A stretch of DNA of 15,589 bases, from assembly GCA_036374175.1 (NCBI GenBank), contig DASUUH010000068.1, positions 1-15,589 on the forward strand, given 5' to 3'. The DNA comes from JASLBX01 sp036374175. Lineage in GTDB: Bacteria; Actinomycetota; Actinomycetes; Jiangellales; Jiangellaceae. This document shows positions 1 through 7,103 of this stretch, one piece after another. A program made the translations under genes and the position numbers. The first letter of the stretch is position 1. Each line of letters opens with the position of its first letter. The notes beneath the pieces are model-generated. The model had not been told where the DNA came from. It was given only the letters and a program-made list of their open reading frames with translations, and did not search any database.

Positions 1-338
1 GGCCGAGAGTCCAGGTGATCCGGGCCGGCGAGGGCCCGGCGGTCGCCTCTGAGCGGGCGGACTACGTCGCGACGCTGCTCGCGTCGTGTCCACCCAACGC
101 CCGCCGCGACATCTACCTGATAACGGTCCAGCCTGGGACCCCCCGCGAGTCAGACCCGCACATGCCCGGAGTCGTCGAGCACGCCATCCTCACGTCCGGC
201 CGGGCACTGATCGGCGTCTCCGAGGATCCGGTCGAGCTGAATCCCGGCGACTACGTCGCGTACCCCGGCGACGTACCTCACGTATTCAGGGCGCTCGAGC
301 CGGACACCGTGGCCGTCCTCGTCTCAGAACACGTCTGA
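1..338 (+). CDS. Cupin-domain protein, 3' fragment (likely C-terminal sensor of an XRE-family regulator)
   Basis: The reading frame is open from the left edge (first full codon at position 3) to TGA at 336-338, so the gene starts outside the window; the GTG at 15 is probably internal. The visible ~111 residues form a double-psi/cupin-like beta barrel: a 'PHMPGVVEHAILTSGRA' strand pair holds the conserved histidines and glutamate, followed by 'LNPGDYVAYPGDVPHVFRA', the second cupin motif with Gly, Asp and the final His. This arrangement is typical of the small-molecule-sensing C-terminal half of short helix-turn-helix XRE/cupin regulators in actinobacteria. The HTH itself would lie upstream and cannot be seen, so the regulator assignment is inference; a stand-alone cupin is possible. 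Its last 61 bases overlap the 3' end of glpD on the opposite strand. Confidence 0.75.
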   Translation, partial: PRVQVIRAGEGPAVASERADYVATLLASCPPNARRDIYLITVQPGTPRESDPHMPGVVEHAILTSGRALIGVSEDPVELNPGDYVAYPGDVPHVFRALEPDTVAVLVSEHV

Positions 339-2011
339 TCCGCGTCGGCGAGAACGGCGTTTGCGCTGCGATCGTCCGGCGCCTGCTGCGCCGCTCGCTC
401 GGCGTGGATGCGGGCCCGGTAGGCGGCAACTTCAGCAGCTGCCGTCTGGGCGTCCCACCCGAGGTGCGTGGCGATCATTTCGGCGACCGGGGGCGCTGCG
501 CGCTCGCCACGGTCCGGCGTATCGATCATGATCCGTGTGCGCCGTGCGAGCACGTCCTCAAGGTGGAGTGCACCCTCGTGTGTCGCTGCATAGATGATCT
601 CGGCGCGGAGGTACTGCTCAGCTCCATCGACCGGTTCGGCGAGGACTGCGTCCCGTTCGATCATGCCGAGCAGGTCGGTCACGATGGTCCCGTACCGACC
701 CAGTAGCCGTTCGATCACTGGCAGCCCGACCCCTGTGCGCGCGGCGAGGGCACTGCGGTTCGCCCACATCTCGTGAAAGCCCACCGCACCCAGGATGGGC
801 AGGCGGTGCGTAAGGGACGGCGCGACCTCGCTGCCCAATCCGCTCGCCGCGGCATCGACGACGTCGGCCGCCATCACCCGGTACGTGGTGAACTTGCCAC
901 CTGCCACGACGAATAGTCCGGGGACCGGTTCTGTGACCGCATGCTCGCGGGACAGCTTCGTGGTCTCGTCGGACCGTCCGGCCAGCAGGGGTCGAAGCCC
1001 GGCGTAGATGCCGACGATGTCGGCGCTGGTGAGCGGGTGGCGAAGGACGGCATTGACGTGATCGAGGATGTAGTCGACGTCGGCCCCGCTCGCGGCCGGA
1101 TTCGCCCTGTCCAGCGACCATGGTGTGTCGGTCGTCCCGATGATCCAATGTTCGTCCCACGGAATGACGAACAGCACGCTCTTCTCGGTACGCATGATCA
1201 GCCCGGTAGCCAGGTCGATGCGCTCGCGGGGGACGAGGATGTGCACGCCTTTGGACATGCTGACCCGAAACTCACCTTCGGTGCCCGCGAGCCGGTGGAT
1301 TTCGTCGGTCCAGACGCCTGTCGCACTGATCACCCGCCGTGCCTGGACGGCAAACTCGCGGCCGGACGCCGCGTCGCGAACTTCAGCGCCGACGACTCTG
1401 CCGCGATCGACGAGCAATCTTGTGGCAGCGACTCGAGTAAGCACCGTCGCGCCGTGCTGGGCGGCGGTGCGGGCGAGCGTCATGGTGAACCGGGCGTCGT
1501 CCACTTGTGCGTCGTAGTAGCGGATAGCGCCGGTGAGGGCGTCGCTGCGCAGCGACGGCGACATGGCCAGCAACCGTCGCCGGGAAAGATGACGGTGTGG
1601 GGGAAGGGCGCGAGCACCCCCGATGGTGTCGTAGAGCAGCACGCCCGCGCCCACGTACGCGCGCTCCCAGGCCCGGTGGCGCAGCGGGTACACGAACGGC
1701 ACCGGCCGCACGAGATGCGGCGCCAGCCGGTGCAGGAGCCTGGCTCGTTCCCGCAGCGCCTCGCGGACCAGGCCGAAGTCGAGTTGCTCCAGGTACCGAA
1801 GGCCGCCGTGGATCAGTTTGCTGGAGCGGCTGGACGTACCGGCGGCCCAATCCCGAGCCTCGATGAGCGCGACCGACAGTCCCCGGGATGCGGCGTCCAG
1901 GGCGGCTCCCGTGCCGACTACGCCGCCGCCGATGACGAGCACGTCGAACTGGGACGATCGCAGTGTGTCGAGAGCGACGGCGCGGTACCCCGGGTCCAGG
2001 CGTGCCGGCAC
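278..2011 (-). CDS. glpD: Glycerol-3-phosphate dehydrogenase, FAD-dependent (respiratory)
   Basis: This 577-residue protein oxidises sn-glycerol 3-phosphate to dihydroxyacetone phosphate and passes electrons through FAD to membrane quinones; it acts at the inner face of the membrane. The N-terminal dinucleotide fold shows 'DVLVIGGGVVGTGAALDAA' (about residues 23-41), followed by the GlpD signature 'GTSSRSSKLIHGGLRYLEQ'. Downstream are 'IIGTTDTPW' and 'GKFTTYRVMAADV', then the C-terminal DAO_C domain. I chose the GTG at 2011 because AAGGAGGT lies 7 bases upstream; a GTG at 2020 overlaps that SD, and an ATG at 2125 would require reading through a hairpin element. It is the last gene of a glpF-glpK1-glpD operon, 155 bases after glpK1. 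The C-terminal ~20 residues extend antiparallel into the cupin gene. Length and motifs match the family well. Confidence 0.95.
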   Translation of the reverse strand: MPARLDPGYRAVALDTLRSSQFDVLVIGGGVVGTGAALDAASRGLSVALIEARDWAAGTSSRSSKLIHGGLRYLEQLDFGLVREALRERARLLHRLAPHLVRPVPFVYPLRHRAWERAYVGAGVLLYDTIGGARALPPHRHLSRRRLLAMSPSLRSDALTGAIRYYDAQVDDARFTMTLARTAAQHGATVLTRVAATRLLVDRGRVVGAEVRDAASGREFAVQARRVISATGVWTDEIHRLAGTEGEFRVSMSKGVHILVPRERIDLATGLIMRTEKSVLFVIPWDEHWIIGTTDTPWSLDRANPAASGADVDYILDHVNAVLRHPLTSADIVGIYAGLRPLLAGRSDETTKLSREHAVTEPVPGLFVVAGGKFTTYRVMAADVVDAAASGLGSEVAPSLTHRLPILGAVGFHEMWANRSALAARTGVGLPVIERLLGRYGTIVTDLLGMIERDAVLAEPVDGAEQYLRAEIIYAATHEGALHLEDVLARRTRIMIDTPDRGERAAPPVAEMIATHLGWDAQTAAAEVAAYRARIHAERAAQQAPDDRSANAVLADADQTCSETRTATVSGSSALNT

Positions 2012-2055
2012 TGTGGTCACCTCCTTCGGCAATGGGTTCAGGGCAGGGCCGCCCA

Positions 2056-2136
2056 CCCCAACGGCGTTGATCATGGCCGATTCGTGGTGTCGTGGCCCGA
2101 GGAACCACGAAGCTCCCATGATCAACGCAGTTGGGG
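2056..2136. repeat. REP/MITE-like hairpin element between glpK1 and glpD
   Basis: An 81-bp interrupted palindrome fills the glpK1-glpD gap. The outer arms are 2056-2076 (CCCCAACGGCGTTGATCATGG) and 2116-2136, 21 bp with one mismatch. Inner arms TTCGTGGT (2081-2088) and ACCACGAA (2104-2111) pair after a 4x4 internal loop, leaving a 15-base apex. It lies inside the operon, 45 bases before the glpD start, and there is no T-tract, so it is not a classical terminator. Like the hairpin at 15009-15096 it carries GATCATGG and CCATGATC in its arms. It could act as a REP-type mobile hairpin or as an mRNA stabiliser/attenuator that changes the glpK:glpD ratio; the function is inference. Confidence 0.75.
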
Positions 2137-2166
2137 ATGGACGAGAACGTGATTGAACGGAGTGGG

Positions 2167-3684
2167 TTAGTGGACGTCGGCGTCGACCCAGTCGAACGTC
2201 TTGGTCACGGCCTTCTTCCAGTTGCGGTACGTGCGCTCGCGCTCGTCCGAGTCCATCTGCGGCTCCCAGCGCTTATCTTCGGCCCAGTGGGCCCGCAGGT
2301 CGTCGAGGCCGTCCCAGTACCCGACCGCCAGCCCCGCGGCATAGGCGGCGCCGAGGGCGGTGGTTTCGGCGACCTTGGGGCGCACGACCGGCACGTCCAG
2401 GATGTCGGCCTGGAACTGCATCAGCAGTTCGTTCTGCACCATGCCGCCGTCGACCTTGAGCTCGGTGAGGTCGACACCGGAGTCTGCGTTCATCGCGTCC
2501 CGCACCTCGCGGGTTTGGAACGCAGTAGCCTCCAGGACGGCGCGGGCGATGTGGCCCTTGTTGACGTACCGCGTCAACCCGACCAGCGCCCCGCGGGCGT
2601 CGGCCCGCCAGTACGGCGCAAACAGACCCGAGAACGCAGGCACGAAGTACGCCCCGCCGTTGTCGTCGACGCTGGCGGCCAACGTCTCGATCTCGGGCGC
2701 GGAGCCGATGATCCCCAGGTTGTCGCGTAGCCACTGCACCAGTGCTCCGGTGATGGCGATCGAGCCTTCCAGTGCGTAGATCGGCTTCTGGTCACCGATC
2801 TTGTAACACACCGTGGTGAGCAGCCCGTTCTCGCTCGCCACCTGCTCCTCGCCGGTGTTGAGCAGCATGAAGTTGCCCGTGCCGTAGGTGTTCTTGGCGG
2901 TGCCGACCTCGTAGCAGACCTGCCCGAACGTGGCGGCCTGCTGGTCGCCGAGGATACCGGCGACCGGAACACCCTTGAGCACTCCGCCCGGTCCACCCTG
3001 GCCGTAGACCTCAGACGACGACCGGATCTCCGGCAGCATGGACATCGGGATGCCCATGTCGGCGGCGATGTCCTCGTCCCAGGACAGGGTGTCCAGGTCC
3101 ATCAGCATGGTCCGGGATGCGTTGGTGACGTCGGTGACATGCACGCCGCCGTTGACACCGCCAGTGAGGTTCCACAACGTCCACGTGTCGGTGTTGCCGA
3201 ACATCAGGTCGCCGTTCTCGGCCTTGGAGCGGGCGCCTTCGACGTTGTCCAGAATCCACTTGATCTTGGGCCCGGAGAAGTACGTCGCGAGCGGTAGGCC
3301 CACCTTCGCCTTGTATCGCTCGGCCCCACCGCCTAAGGCGCCGAGTTCCTCGACGATCGGCTGGGTGCGGGTGTCCTGCCAGACGATCGCGTTGTAGACC
3401 GGTTCGCCCGTCATCCGGTCCCAGACCACCGCCGTCTCACGCTGGTTGGTGATGCCGACCGCGGCCACATCGCTGATGTTGAGGTCGGCCTTGGCTAGGG
3501 CCTGGCCGATCACGTCCCTGGTGTTGGAACTGATCTCGGTGGGATTGTGCTCGACCCACCCGGCGCGTGGAAAGATCTGCTCGTGTTCCTTCTGGCCGAC
3601 CGCCACGATAGAGCCTGAGTGGTCAAAGATGATCGCCCGGGTACTCGTCGTGCCTTGGTCGATGGCCAGCACGTACTGCGTCAT
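2167..3684 (-). CDS. glpK: Glycerol kinase (FGGY family), operon copy
   Basis: This 505-residue cytoplasmic enzyme phosphorylates glycerol with ATP to sn-glycerol 3-phosphate, trapping glycerol that enters through GlpF. The FGGY N-domain phosphate loop is 'IDQGTTSTR' (8-16). Glycerol-contacting residues known from E. coli GlpK are all present: R82-E83 in 'NQRETAVVWD', W102 in 'VWQDTRT', Y135, and the catalytic base D247 with Q248 in 'GDQQAATFGQ'. The second-domain ATP motif region 'KVDGGMVQNELLMQF' is intact. The E. coli fructose-1,6-bisphosphate loop (G-K-G-G-T-R) is replaced by 'GQGGPGGVLKG' without the key arginine, so that allosteric control is probably absent. Start ATG 3684 has AAGGAG 7 bases upstream. 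It lies 27 bases after glpF and is surely co-transcribed with it. A second full glycerol kinase is encoded at 5577-7088. Confidence 0.96.
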   Translation of the reverse strand: MTQYVLAIDQGTTSTRAIIFDHSGSIVAVGQKEHEQIFPRAGWVEHNPTEISSNTRDVIGQALAKADLNISDVAAVGITNQRETAVVWDRMTGEPVYNAIVWQDTRTQPIVEELGALGGGAERYKAKVGLPLATYFSGPKIKWILDNVEGARSKAENGDLMFGNTDTWTLWNLTGGVNGGVHVTDVTNASRTMLMDLDTLSWDEDIAADMGIPMSMLPEIRSSSEVYGQGGPGGVLKGVPVAGILGDQQAATFGQVCYEVGTAKNTYGTGNFMLLNTGEEQVASENGLLTTVCYKIGDQKPIYALEGSIAITGALVQWLRDNLGIIGSAPEIETLAASVDDNGGAYFVPAFSGLFAPYWRADARGALVGLTRYVNKGHIARAVLEATAFQTREVRDAMNADSGVDLTELKVDGGMVQNELLMQFQADILDVPVVRPKVAETTALGAAYAAGLAVGYWDGLDDLRAHWAEDKRWEPQMDSDERERTYRNWKKAVTKTFDWVDADVH

Positions 3685-3711
3685 TGCGTTACTCCTTGCA
3701 TCGGGTGTCGA

Positions 3712-4509
3712 TCAGTACACGATCTGCGACAGCAGGCCGGCGAGCACGCCGCCCACCAGTGGACCGGCCACCGGGACCCAGGAGTAGGCCCAGTCACTGT
3801 CCTTGCGGCTCTGCGGCCGCGGCGCGTCCACTTCACCGCTGGCCTGGGCGCCGACGCCGACGGCCACCTCTGCCCGGTGTCGGGTTGGCAGCAGGGCGTG
3901 TGCGATGCGTGGGCCGAGGTCGCGGGCAGGGTTGATGGCGTACCCGGTGGGCCCACCAAGCGAGGCACCGATACCAACGACGAGAAGAGCGACCGCTAGT
4001 GGGCCGAGCTGGTGCGGCGTGCTGGCCAGCGAGAGGACGACGATGACCAGGACGAACGTCCCGATTGCCTCAGTGACGAAGTTCCAACCGTAGTTGCGGA
4101 TCTCCGGTGCGGTCGAGAAGATCCAGAGCTTCTTCTGCTCGTCTTCCTCCGCTTCGAAGTGCTTCTTGTACGCCAGGAACGCCACGCATGCGCCGAGGAA
4201 CGCGCCGAGCAGCTGGCCGGCAAGGTAGACGATTGTCGATCCGAAAGTGATCTCGACTCCCGGCGCGTACTCGTCGGCGCCGGACGCCAGGATCCCGAAG
4301 GTCACCGCAGGGTTGATGTGACCGCCGGACTTGTACGCGACAAAAACACCGGCCATGACGCCGAAGCCCCAGCCGATGGTGATGAGCAACCAGCCGCCGT
4401 TGAAGCCCTTGGACTTAACCAGCAGGACGTTCGCCACGACGCCGGCGCCGAGCAGGATCAGCATTCCGGTACCGAGTACCTCGCTGACAAACACCTCTCC
4501 GAGACTCAC
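3712..4509 (-). CDS. glpF: Glycerol uptake facilitator (aquaglyceroporin, MIP family)
   Basis: A 265-residue inner-membrane channel for passive glycerol entry. Six membrane spans and both half-helices are recognisable, each with an NPA motif: 'SGGHINPAVTFG' (NPA 66-68) and 'GYAINPARDLGPR' (NPA 193-195). The Asp after the second NPAR is typical of glycerol rather than water channels. Selectivity-filter positions known from E. coli GlpF map to W47 and R196, with Tyr190 where E. coli has Phe200. There is a charged loop (EAEEDEQKK, 119-127) between spans 3 and 4, and a hydrophilic insertion of ~30 residues (209-239) before the last span. Start GTG 4509 follows GGAGGG by 3 bases; earlier in-frame codons lack a ribosome binding site. 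First gene of the glpF-glpK1-glpD operon, facing the IclR regulator gene. Confidence 0.93.
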   Translation of the reverse strand: MSLGEVFVSEVLGTGMLILLGAGVVANVLLVKSKGFNGGWLLITIGWGFGVMAGVFVAYKSGGHINPAVTFGILASGADEYAPGVEITFGSTIVYLAGQLLGAFLGACVAFLAYKKHFEAEEDEQKKLWIFSTAPEIRNYGWNFVTEAIGTFVLVIVVLSLASTPHQLGPLAVALLVVGIGASLGGPTGYAINPARDLGPRIAHALLPTRHRAEVAVGVGAQASGEVDAPRPQSRKDSDWAYSWVPVAGPLVGGVLAGLLSQIVY

Positions 4510-4516
4510 AGTCCCT

Positions 4517-4556
4517 CCATTCACCGTTGAATGGCCGCGCCCTCGCGCTCGCGCGG
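4517..4556 (-). promoter_or_regulatory. Two stacked hairpins in the glpF leader, the second overlapping the SD
   Basis: Read on the minus strand, CCGCGC/GCGCGG arms (4556-4551 and 4540-4535, 10-base spacer) are followed directly by CCATTCA-ACGG-TGAATGG (4534-4517). The last two G of the second stem are also the first G's of the GGAGGG ribosome binding site of glpF (4518-4513). Folding would partly mask the SD. Whether this is regulatory is not known. Confidence 0.45.
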
Positions 4557-4575
4557 ACCCTCGATTGATGCGGAG

Positions 4576-4605
4576 GTTATGGCGCGGTAAAGGCCCCGCC
4601 AACAA
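4576..4605 (-). promoter_or_regulatory. Candidate glpF promoter
   Basis: On the minus strand TTGTTG (4605-4600) and CATAAC (4581-4576) are separated by 18 bases, giving a start near 4569 and a leader of ~60 bases. The match is moderate. The proximal operator palindrome lies 6 bases upstream of this -35 box. Confidence 0.35.
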
Positions 4606-4611
4606 CCTCCG

Positions 4612-4626
4612 GTCGACAATGTCGAA
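4612..4626. promoter_or_regulatory. IclR/GylR-type operator, glpF-proximal copy
   Basis: GTCGACAATGTCGAA is a 15-bp palindrome around a central A, imperfect only at the outermost base. The 16 bases 4613-4628 recur exactly, in reverse orientation, at 4721-4736 next to the regulator start. Paired palindromes in the divergent region of an IclR-type gene are the expected binding sites of that regulator. Binding is inferred. Confidence 0.75.
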
Positions 4627-4672
4627 CGTACTGTGTTTCAGATGATGACGGGGGTAGATAACGTCCGATTGC

Positions 4673-4688
4673 TATGACCCAGATCACA
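4673..4688. promoter_or_regulatory. CRP-like site
   Basis: TATGACCCAGATCACA matches the actinobacterial and enterobacterial CRP consensus TGTGA-N6-TCACA at 9 of 10 defined positions. It lies almost exactly midway between the two IclR-type palindromes, in the only divergent regulatory region of the glycerol locus. It could integrate cAMP or carbon-status control; no experimental support can be read from sequence. Confidence 0.5.
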
Positions 4689-4722
4689 GCTAGAGCACTG
4701 GGGCTACCTCGATCGGCGGGCG

Positions 4723-4737
4723 TTCGACATTGTCGAA
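4723..4737. promoter_or_regulatory. IclR/GylR-type operator, regulator-proximal copy
   Basis: TTCGACATTGTCGAA is a perfect 15-bp palindrome around a central T, inverted relative to the copy at 4612-4626 (centres 111 bp apart). It overlaps the candidate -35 box of the regulator (TTGTCG, 4730-4735), so bound regulator would block its own transcription. Confidence 0.78.
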
Positions 4738-4759
4738 TCCCGTCATTTTCGGATAGATT
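4730..4759 (+). promoter_or_regulatory. Leaderless promoter of the IclR-type regulator
   Basis: TTGTCG (4730-4735) and TAGATT (4754-4759) are 18 bases apart. The -10 fits the actinobacterial TANNNT motif and ends 7 bases before the ATG at 4767, so transcription would begin at or next to the start codon. No SD sequence precedes the ATG, which agrees with a leaderless mRNA. Confidence 0.6.
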
Positions 4760-4766
4760 TCGCGGC

Positions 4767-5531
4767 ATGCCAGGGCCGATTCAGGCGATCGAGCGCGCAG
4801 CAGCGGTGCTGCAACTTCTGGCGCGCGGATCCAACGGGCTCGCTCTCGGTGATATCGCCGCGTCTCTCGATCTGCCGAAGGGCACAGCGCACGGAATCCT
4901 ACGGACCTTGCGCACGGTTGGCTTCGTCCAGCAGGACAGGGCCAGCGGTATGTACCGCCTGGGCACTGCCCTTCTCCAGTTGGGCGCGAGTCACCTCGAT
5001 GCCAACGAACTGCGGTCCAGCGCGATCAACTGGGCCGACTCGCTGGCCGCCCGCAGCCGGGAGGCGGTTCGGATCGGCATGCACGTCGACGGCAACGTCC
5101 TCGTGGTCCACCACGTCTTCCGCCCGGACGACACTCCTCAGATGCTGGACGTCGGGGCACTCGTCCCGCTACACGCGACCGCATTGGGCAAGGTCCTGCT
5201 GGCGTACGACGCGACGGTGGCCGCGCCGCTGCAGCGCCGGTCGCTCTCGTCGTTCACCCGCCGAACCATCGTTCGGCCAGCCGAACTCGCCCGCGCCCTG
5301 GGGGAGGTGCGTTCACACGGCTGGGCGTACGAGGCCGAGGAGTACTTACCGGGGGAGGCGGGCATCGCCGCGCCGATCCGGGCCCGCGGCGGCATGGTGC
5401 TCGGTGCGATCGGGATCTCCGGTGCCGTCGACCGGGTGTGCGACTCCGCGCTGCGGCCCAAACCAAACCTGGTCACGCTGGTCAGGGATGCCGCCCGAGC
5501 CGTTTCACGTGAACTCGACGACGCGGGCTGA
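4767..5531 (+). CDS. IclR-family regulator, GylR-like, of glycerol utilisation
   Basis: A 254-residue transcription factor, the normal IclR length. The N-terminal winged helix-turn-helix spans about residues 5-65, with 'IQAIERAAAVLQLLA', recognition region 'LGDIAASLDLPKGTAHGIL' and the wing 'GMYRLGTALLQLG'. The C-terminal effector domain contains 'VGALVPLHATALGKVLLAY' and 'EEYLPGEAGIAAPI', typical of IclR ligand-binding domains. In Streptomyces coelicolor the IclR member GylR represses the gylCAB (glpF-K-D) genes and its own promoter; divergent position and paired operators suggest the same role here, with glycerol 3-phosphate or glycerol as plausible effector. ATG 4767 is chosen for its placement just after a TANNNT -10 box; an upstream in-frame start at 4674 would lie inside the operator region. 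glpK2 follows 45 bases downstream. Confidence 0.9.
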   Translation: MPGPIQAIERAAAVLQLLARGSNGLALGDIAASLDLPKGTAHGILRTLRTVGFVQQDRASGMYRLGTALLQLGASHLDANELRSSAINWADSLAARSREAVRIGMHVDGNVLVVHHVFRPDDTPQMLDVGALVPLHATALGKVLLAYDATVAAPLQRRSLSSFTRRTIVRPAELARALGEVRSHGWAYEAEEYLPGEAGIAAPIRARGGMVLGAIGISGAVDRVCDSALRPKPNLVTLVRDAARAVSRELDDAG

Positions 5532-5548
5532 ACCGGCCGGCCAGCCCA

Positions 5549-5563
5549 TGACAATTGACAATG
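5549..5563 (+). promoter_or_regulatory. Tandem TGACAAT motif before glpK2
   Basis: Two adjacent copies of TGACAAT (5549-5555, 5556-5562) precede the glpK2 ribosome binding site GAAGG (5563-5567). The second copy, GACAATG, matches the left half of the divergent-region operators (9 of 15 positions overall). It may be a degenerate third regulator site; the support is weak. Confidence 0.25.
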
Positions 5564-5576
5564 AAGGTGCGGGCCG

Positions 5577-7088
5577 ATGGCACAGCGCTACATAGTGGCG
5601 ATCGACCAGGGCACGACCTCCACCCGATGCATCCTGTTCGACCAGGACGGCCGGTTGGTATCGGTTGCGCAACGTGAACACCACCAGTACTTCCCGCGGC
5701 CCGGTTGGGTCGAGCAGGACGCGGTCGAGATCTGGCGCCACGTGGACCGCATCGTGCCCAGGGCGCTCCGCGATGCCGGCGCCTCGGCCGACCAGATTGT
5801 GGCGCTCGGCATCGCGAACCAGCGTGAGACGGCCGTCGTGTGGGACCGCCATACCGGCGTACCCGTAGGTCGCGCGATCGTCTGGGAAGACATCCGCACC
5901 GAGGATCTCGTCCGAGAGCTCCAGAAGGCGCCCGGCGCAGACGAGGTCCGCGAACGGTGTGGCCTACCGCTGGCCACCTATTTCACCGCACCGCGACTGC
6001 GCTGGCTGCTCGACACCATCCCCGGGTTGCGGGATCGCGCCGAACGCGGCGATGTGCTGTTCGGCACCATGGACAGCTGGCTGATCTGGAACCTGACCGG
6101 GGGCGTGGACGGCGGCTCGCACGTCACAGACGTGACGAACGCGTCCCGGACCATGTTGATGAACCTCGCCACGCTGTCCTGGGACGACGAGCTGCTGAAG
6201 TTCTTCGGAGTGCCGCGCGCGATGTTGCCGGAGATCCGGCCGTCGACGCAGATCAGTGGCGTCTCCCGGCGGGTGGTACCCGGCATCCGGATCGCGGCGG
6301 CGCTCGGCGACCAGCACGCGGCTCTGTTCGGCCAGACGTGCTTCGCCCGCGGGGAGACCAAGTGCACCTACGGCACCGGCAGCTTCCTGCTCATGAACAC
6401 CGGCAACGAACTCGTTCGCTCCACTCACGGACTACTGACCACTATCGGCTACCAGGTCGGTGGCGAACCGGTCACGTACGCGCTGGAAGGGTCGATCGCA
6501 GTGACCGGGTCGCTCGTGCAATGGTTCCGCGACAACATCGGCCTGATCGACAGCGCGCCCGAAATCGAAACCCTCGCTCGCACGGTGGACGACAATGGCG
6601 GCTGTTACATCGTGCCCGCCTTCTCGGGATTGTTCGCGCCGCACTGGCGCAGCGAGGCACGCGGCATCATCGTCGGGTTGACGTCCTACATCACCAGGGG
6701 GCATCTTGCCCGCGCGGTGCTGGAAGCCACCGGCTGGCAGACCCGTGAGGTCGTGGACGCCATGAACGCGGACTCGGGATTTCGCTCCGCCACGTTGAAG
6801 GTCGACGGCGGGATGACCGCGGACCATCTGCTGATGCAGTTCATCGCCGACGTGCTTGACGTCCCGGTCATCCGGCCGATGGTCGCCGAGACCGTCTCGC
6901 TCGGCGCCGCGTACGCGGCCGGGCTCGCCGTGGGTTACTGGCCGGACCTGGAGGGACTGCGCCGCAACTGGCACGTCGCGGCCCGTTGGCTGCCCCAGAT
7001 GAACGCCGGCCACCGCGAGTCGGAATACGCCAACTGGAAACGAGCGGTCGAGCTCAGCTTCGCCTGGGGCCGGCCGAAGGTGAGCTGA
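5577..7088 (+). CDS. glpK2: Second glycerol kinase (FGGY family)
   Basis: A complete 503-residue paralogue of GlpK1, colinear with it and with identical blocks such as 'WNLTGG', 'HVTDVTNASRTMLM' and 'MNADSG'. It keeps the phosphate loop 'IDQGTTSTR' (9-17), R83-E84, W103, Y135, and catalytic D245-Q246. Differences lie close to the active site: 'VWEDIRT' has Glu104 where GlpK1 has Gln, and 'GDQHAALFGQ' has His247. The E. coli-type fructose-bisphosphate loop is absent. ATG 5577 has GAAGG 9 bases upstream. It is probably transcribed with the IclR regulator gene, on the opposite arm from the main operon, and could serve another glycerol supply condition or a related triol. Glycerol as substrate is likely but not proven; the symbol glpK2 only marks the second copy. 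Confidence 0.92.
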   Translation: MAQRYIVAIDQGTTSTRCILFDQDGRLVSVAQREHHQYFPRPGWVEQDAVEIWRHVDRIVPRALRDAGASADQIVALGIANQRETAVVWDRHTGVPVGRAIVWEDIRTEDLVRELQKAPGADEVRERCGLPLATYFTAPRLRWLLDTIPGLRDRAERGDVLFGTMDSWLIWNLTGGVDGGSHVTDVTNASRTMLMNLATLSWDDELLKFFGVPRAMLPEIRPSTQISGVSRRVVPGIRIAAALGDQHAALFGQTCFARGETKCTYGTGSFLLMNTGNELVRSTHGLLTTIGYQVGGEPVTYALEGSIAVTGSLVQWFRDNIGLIDSAPEIETLARTVDDNGGCYIVPAFSGLFAPHWRSEARGIIVGLTSYITRGHLARAVLEATGWQTREVVDAMNADSGFRSATLKVDGGMTADHLLMQFIADVLDVPVIRPMVAETVSLGAAYAAGLAVGYWPDLEGLRRNWHVAARWLPQMNAGHRESEYANWKRAVELSFAWGRPKVS

Positions 7089-7103
7089 GGGAAGGTTGGC
7101 TTC

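Noticed and set aside
618..1160. Other long open frames inside glpD (e.g. 618-1160 minus, 941-2152 plus)
   Set aside because: They lie wholly or mostly within glpD, have low-complexity Arg/Pro-rich products and are expected in GC-rich genes.
2012..2125. Longer in-frame glpD start at ATG 2125 (38 extra residues)
   Set aside because: It would translate through the hairpin element and adds residues without any resemblance to GlpD; the GTG at 2011 has an ideal SD.
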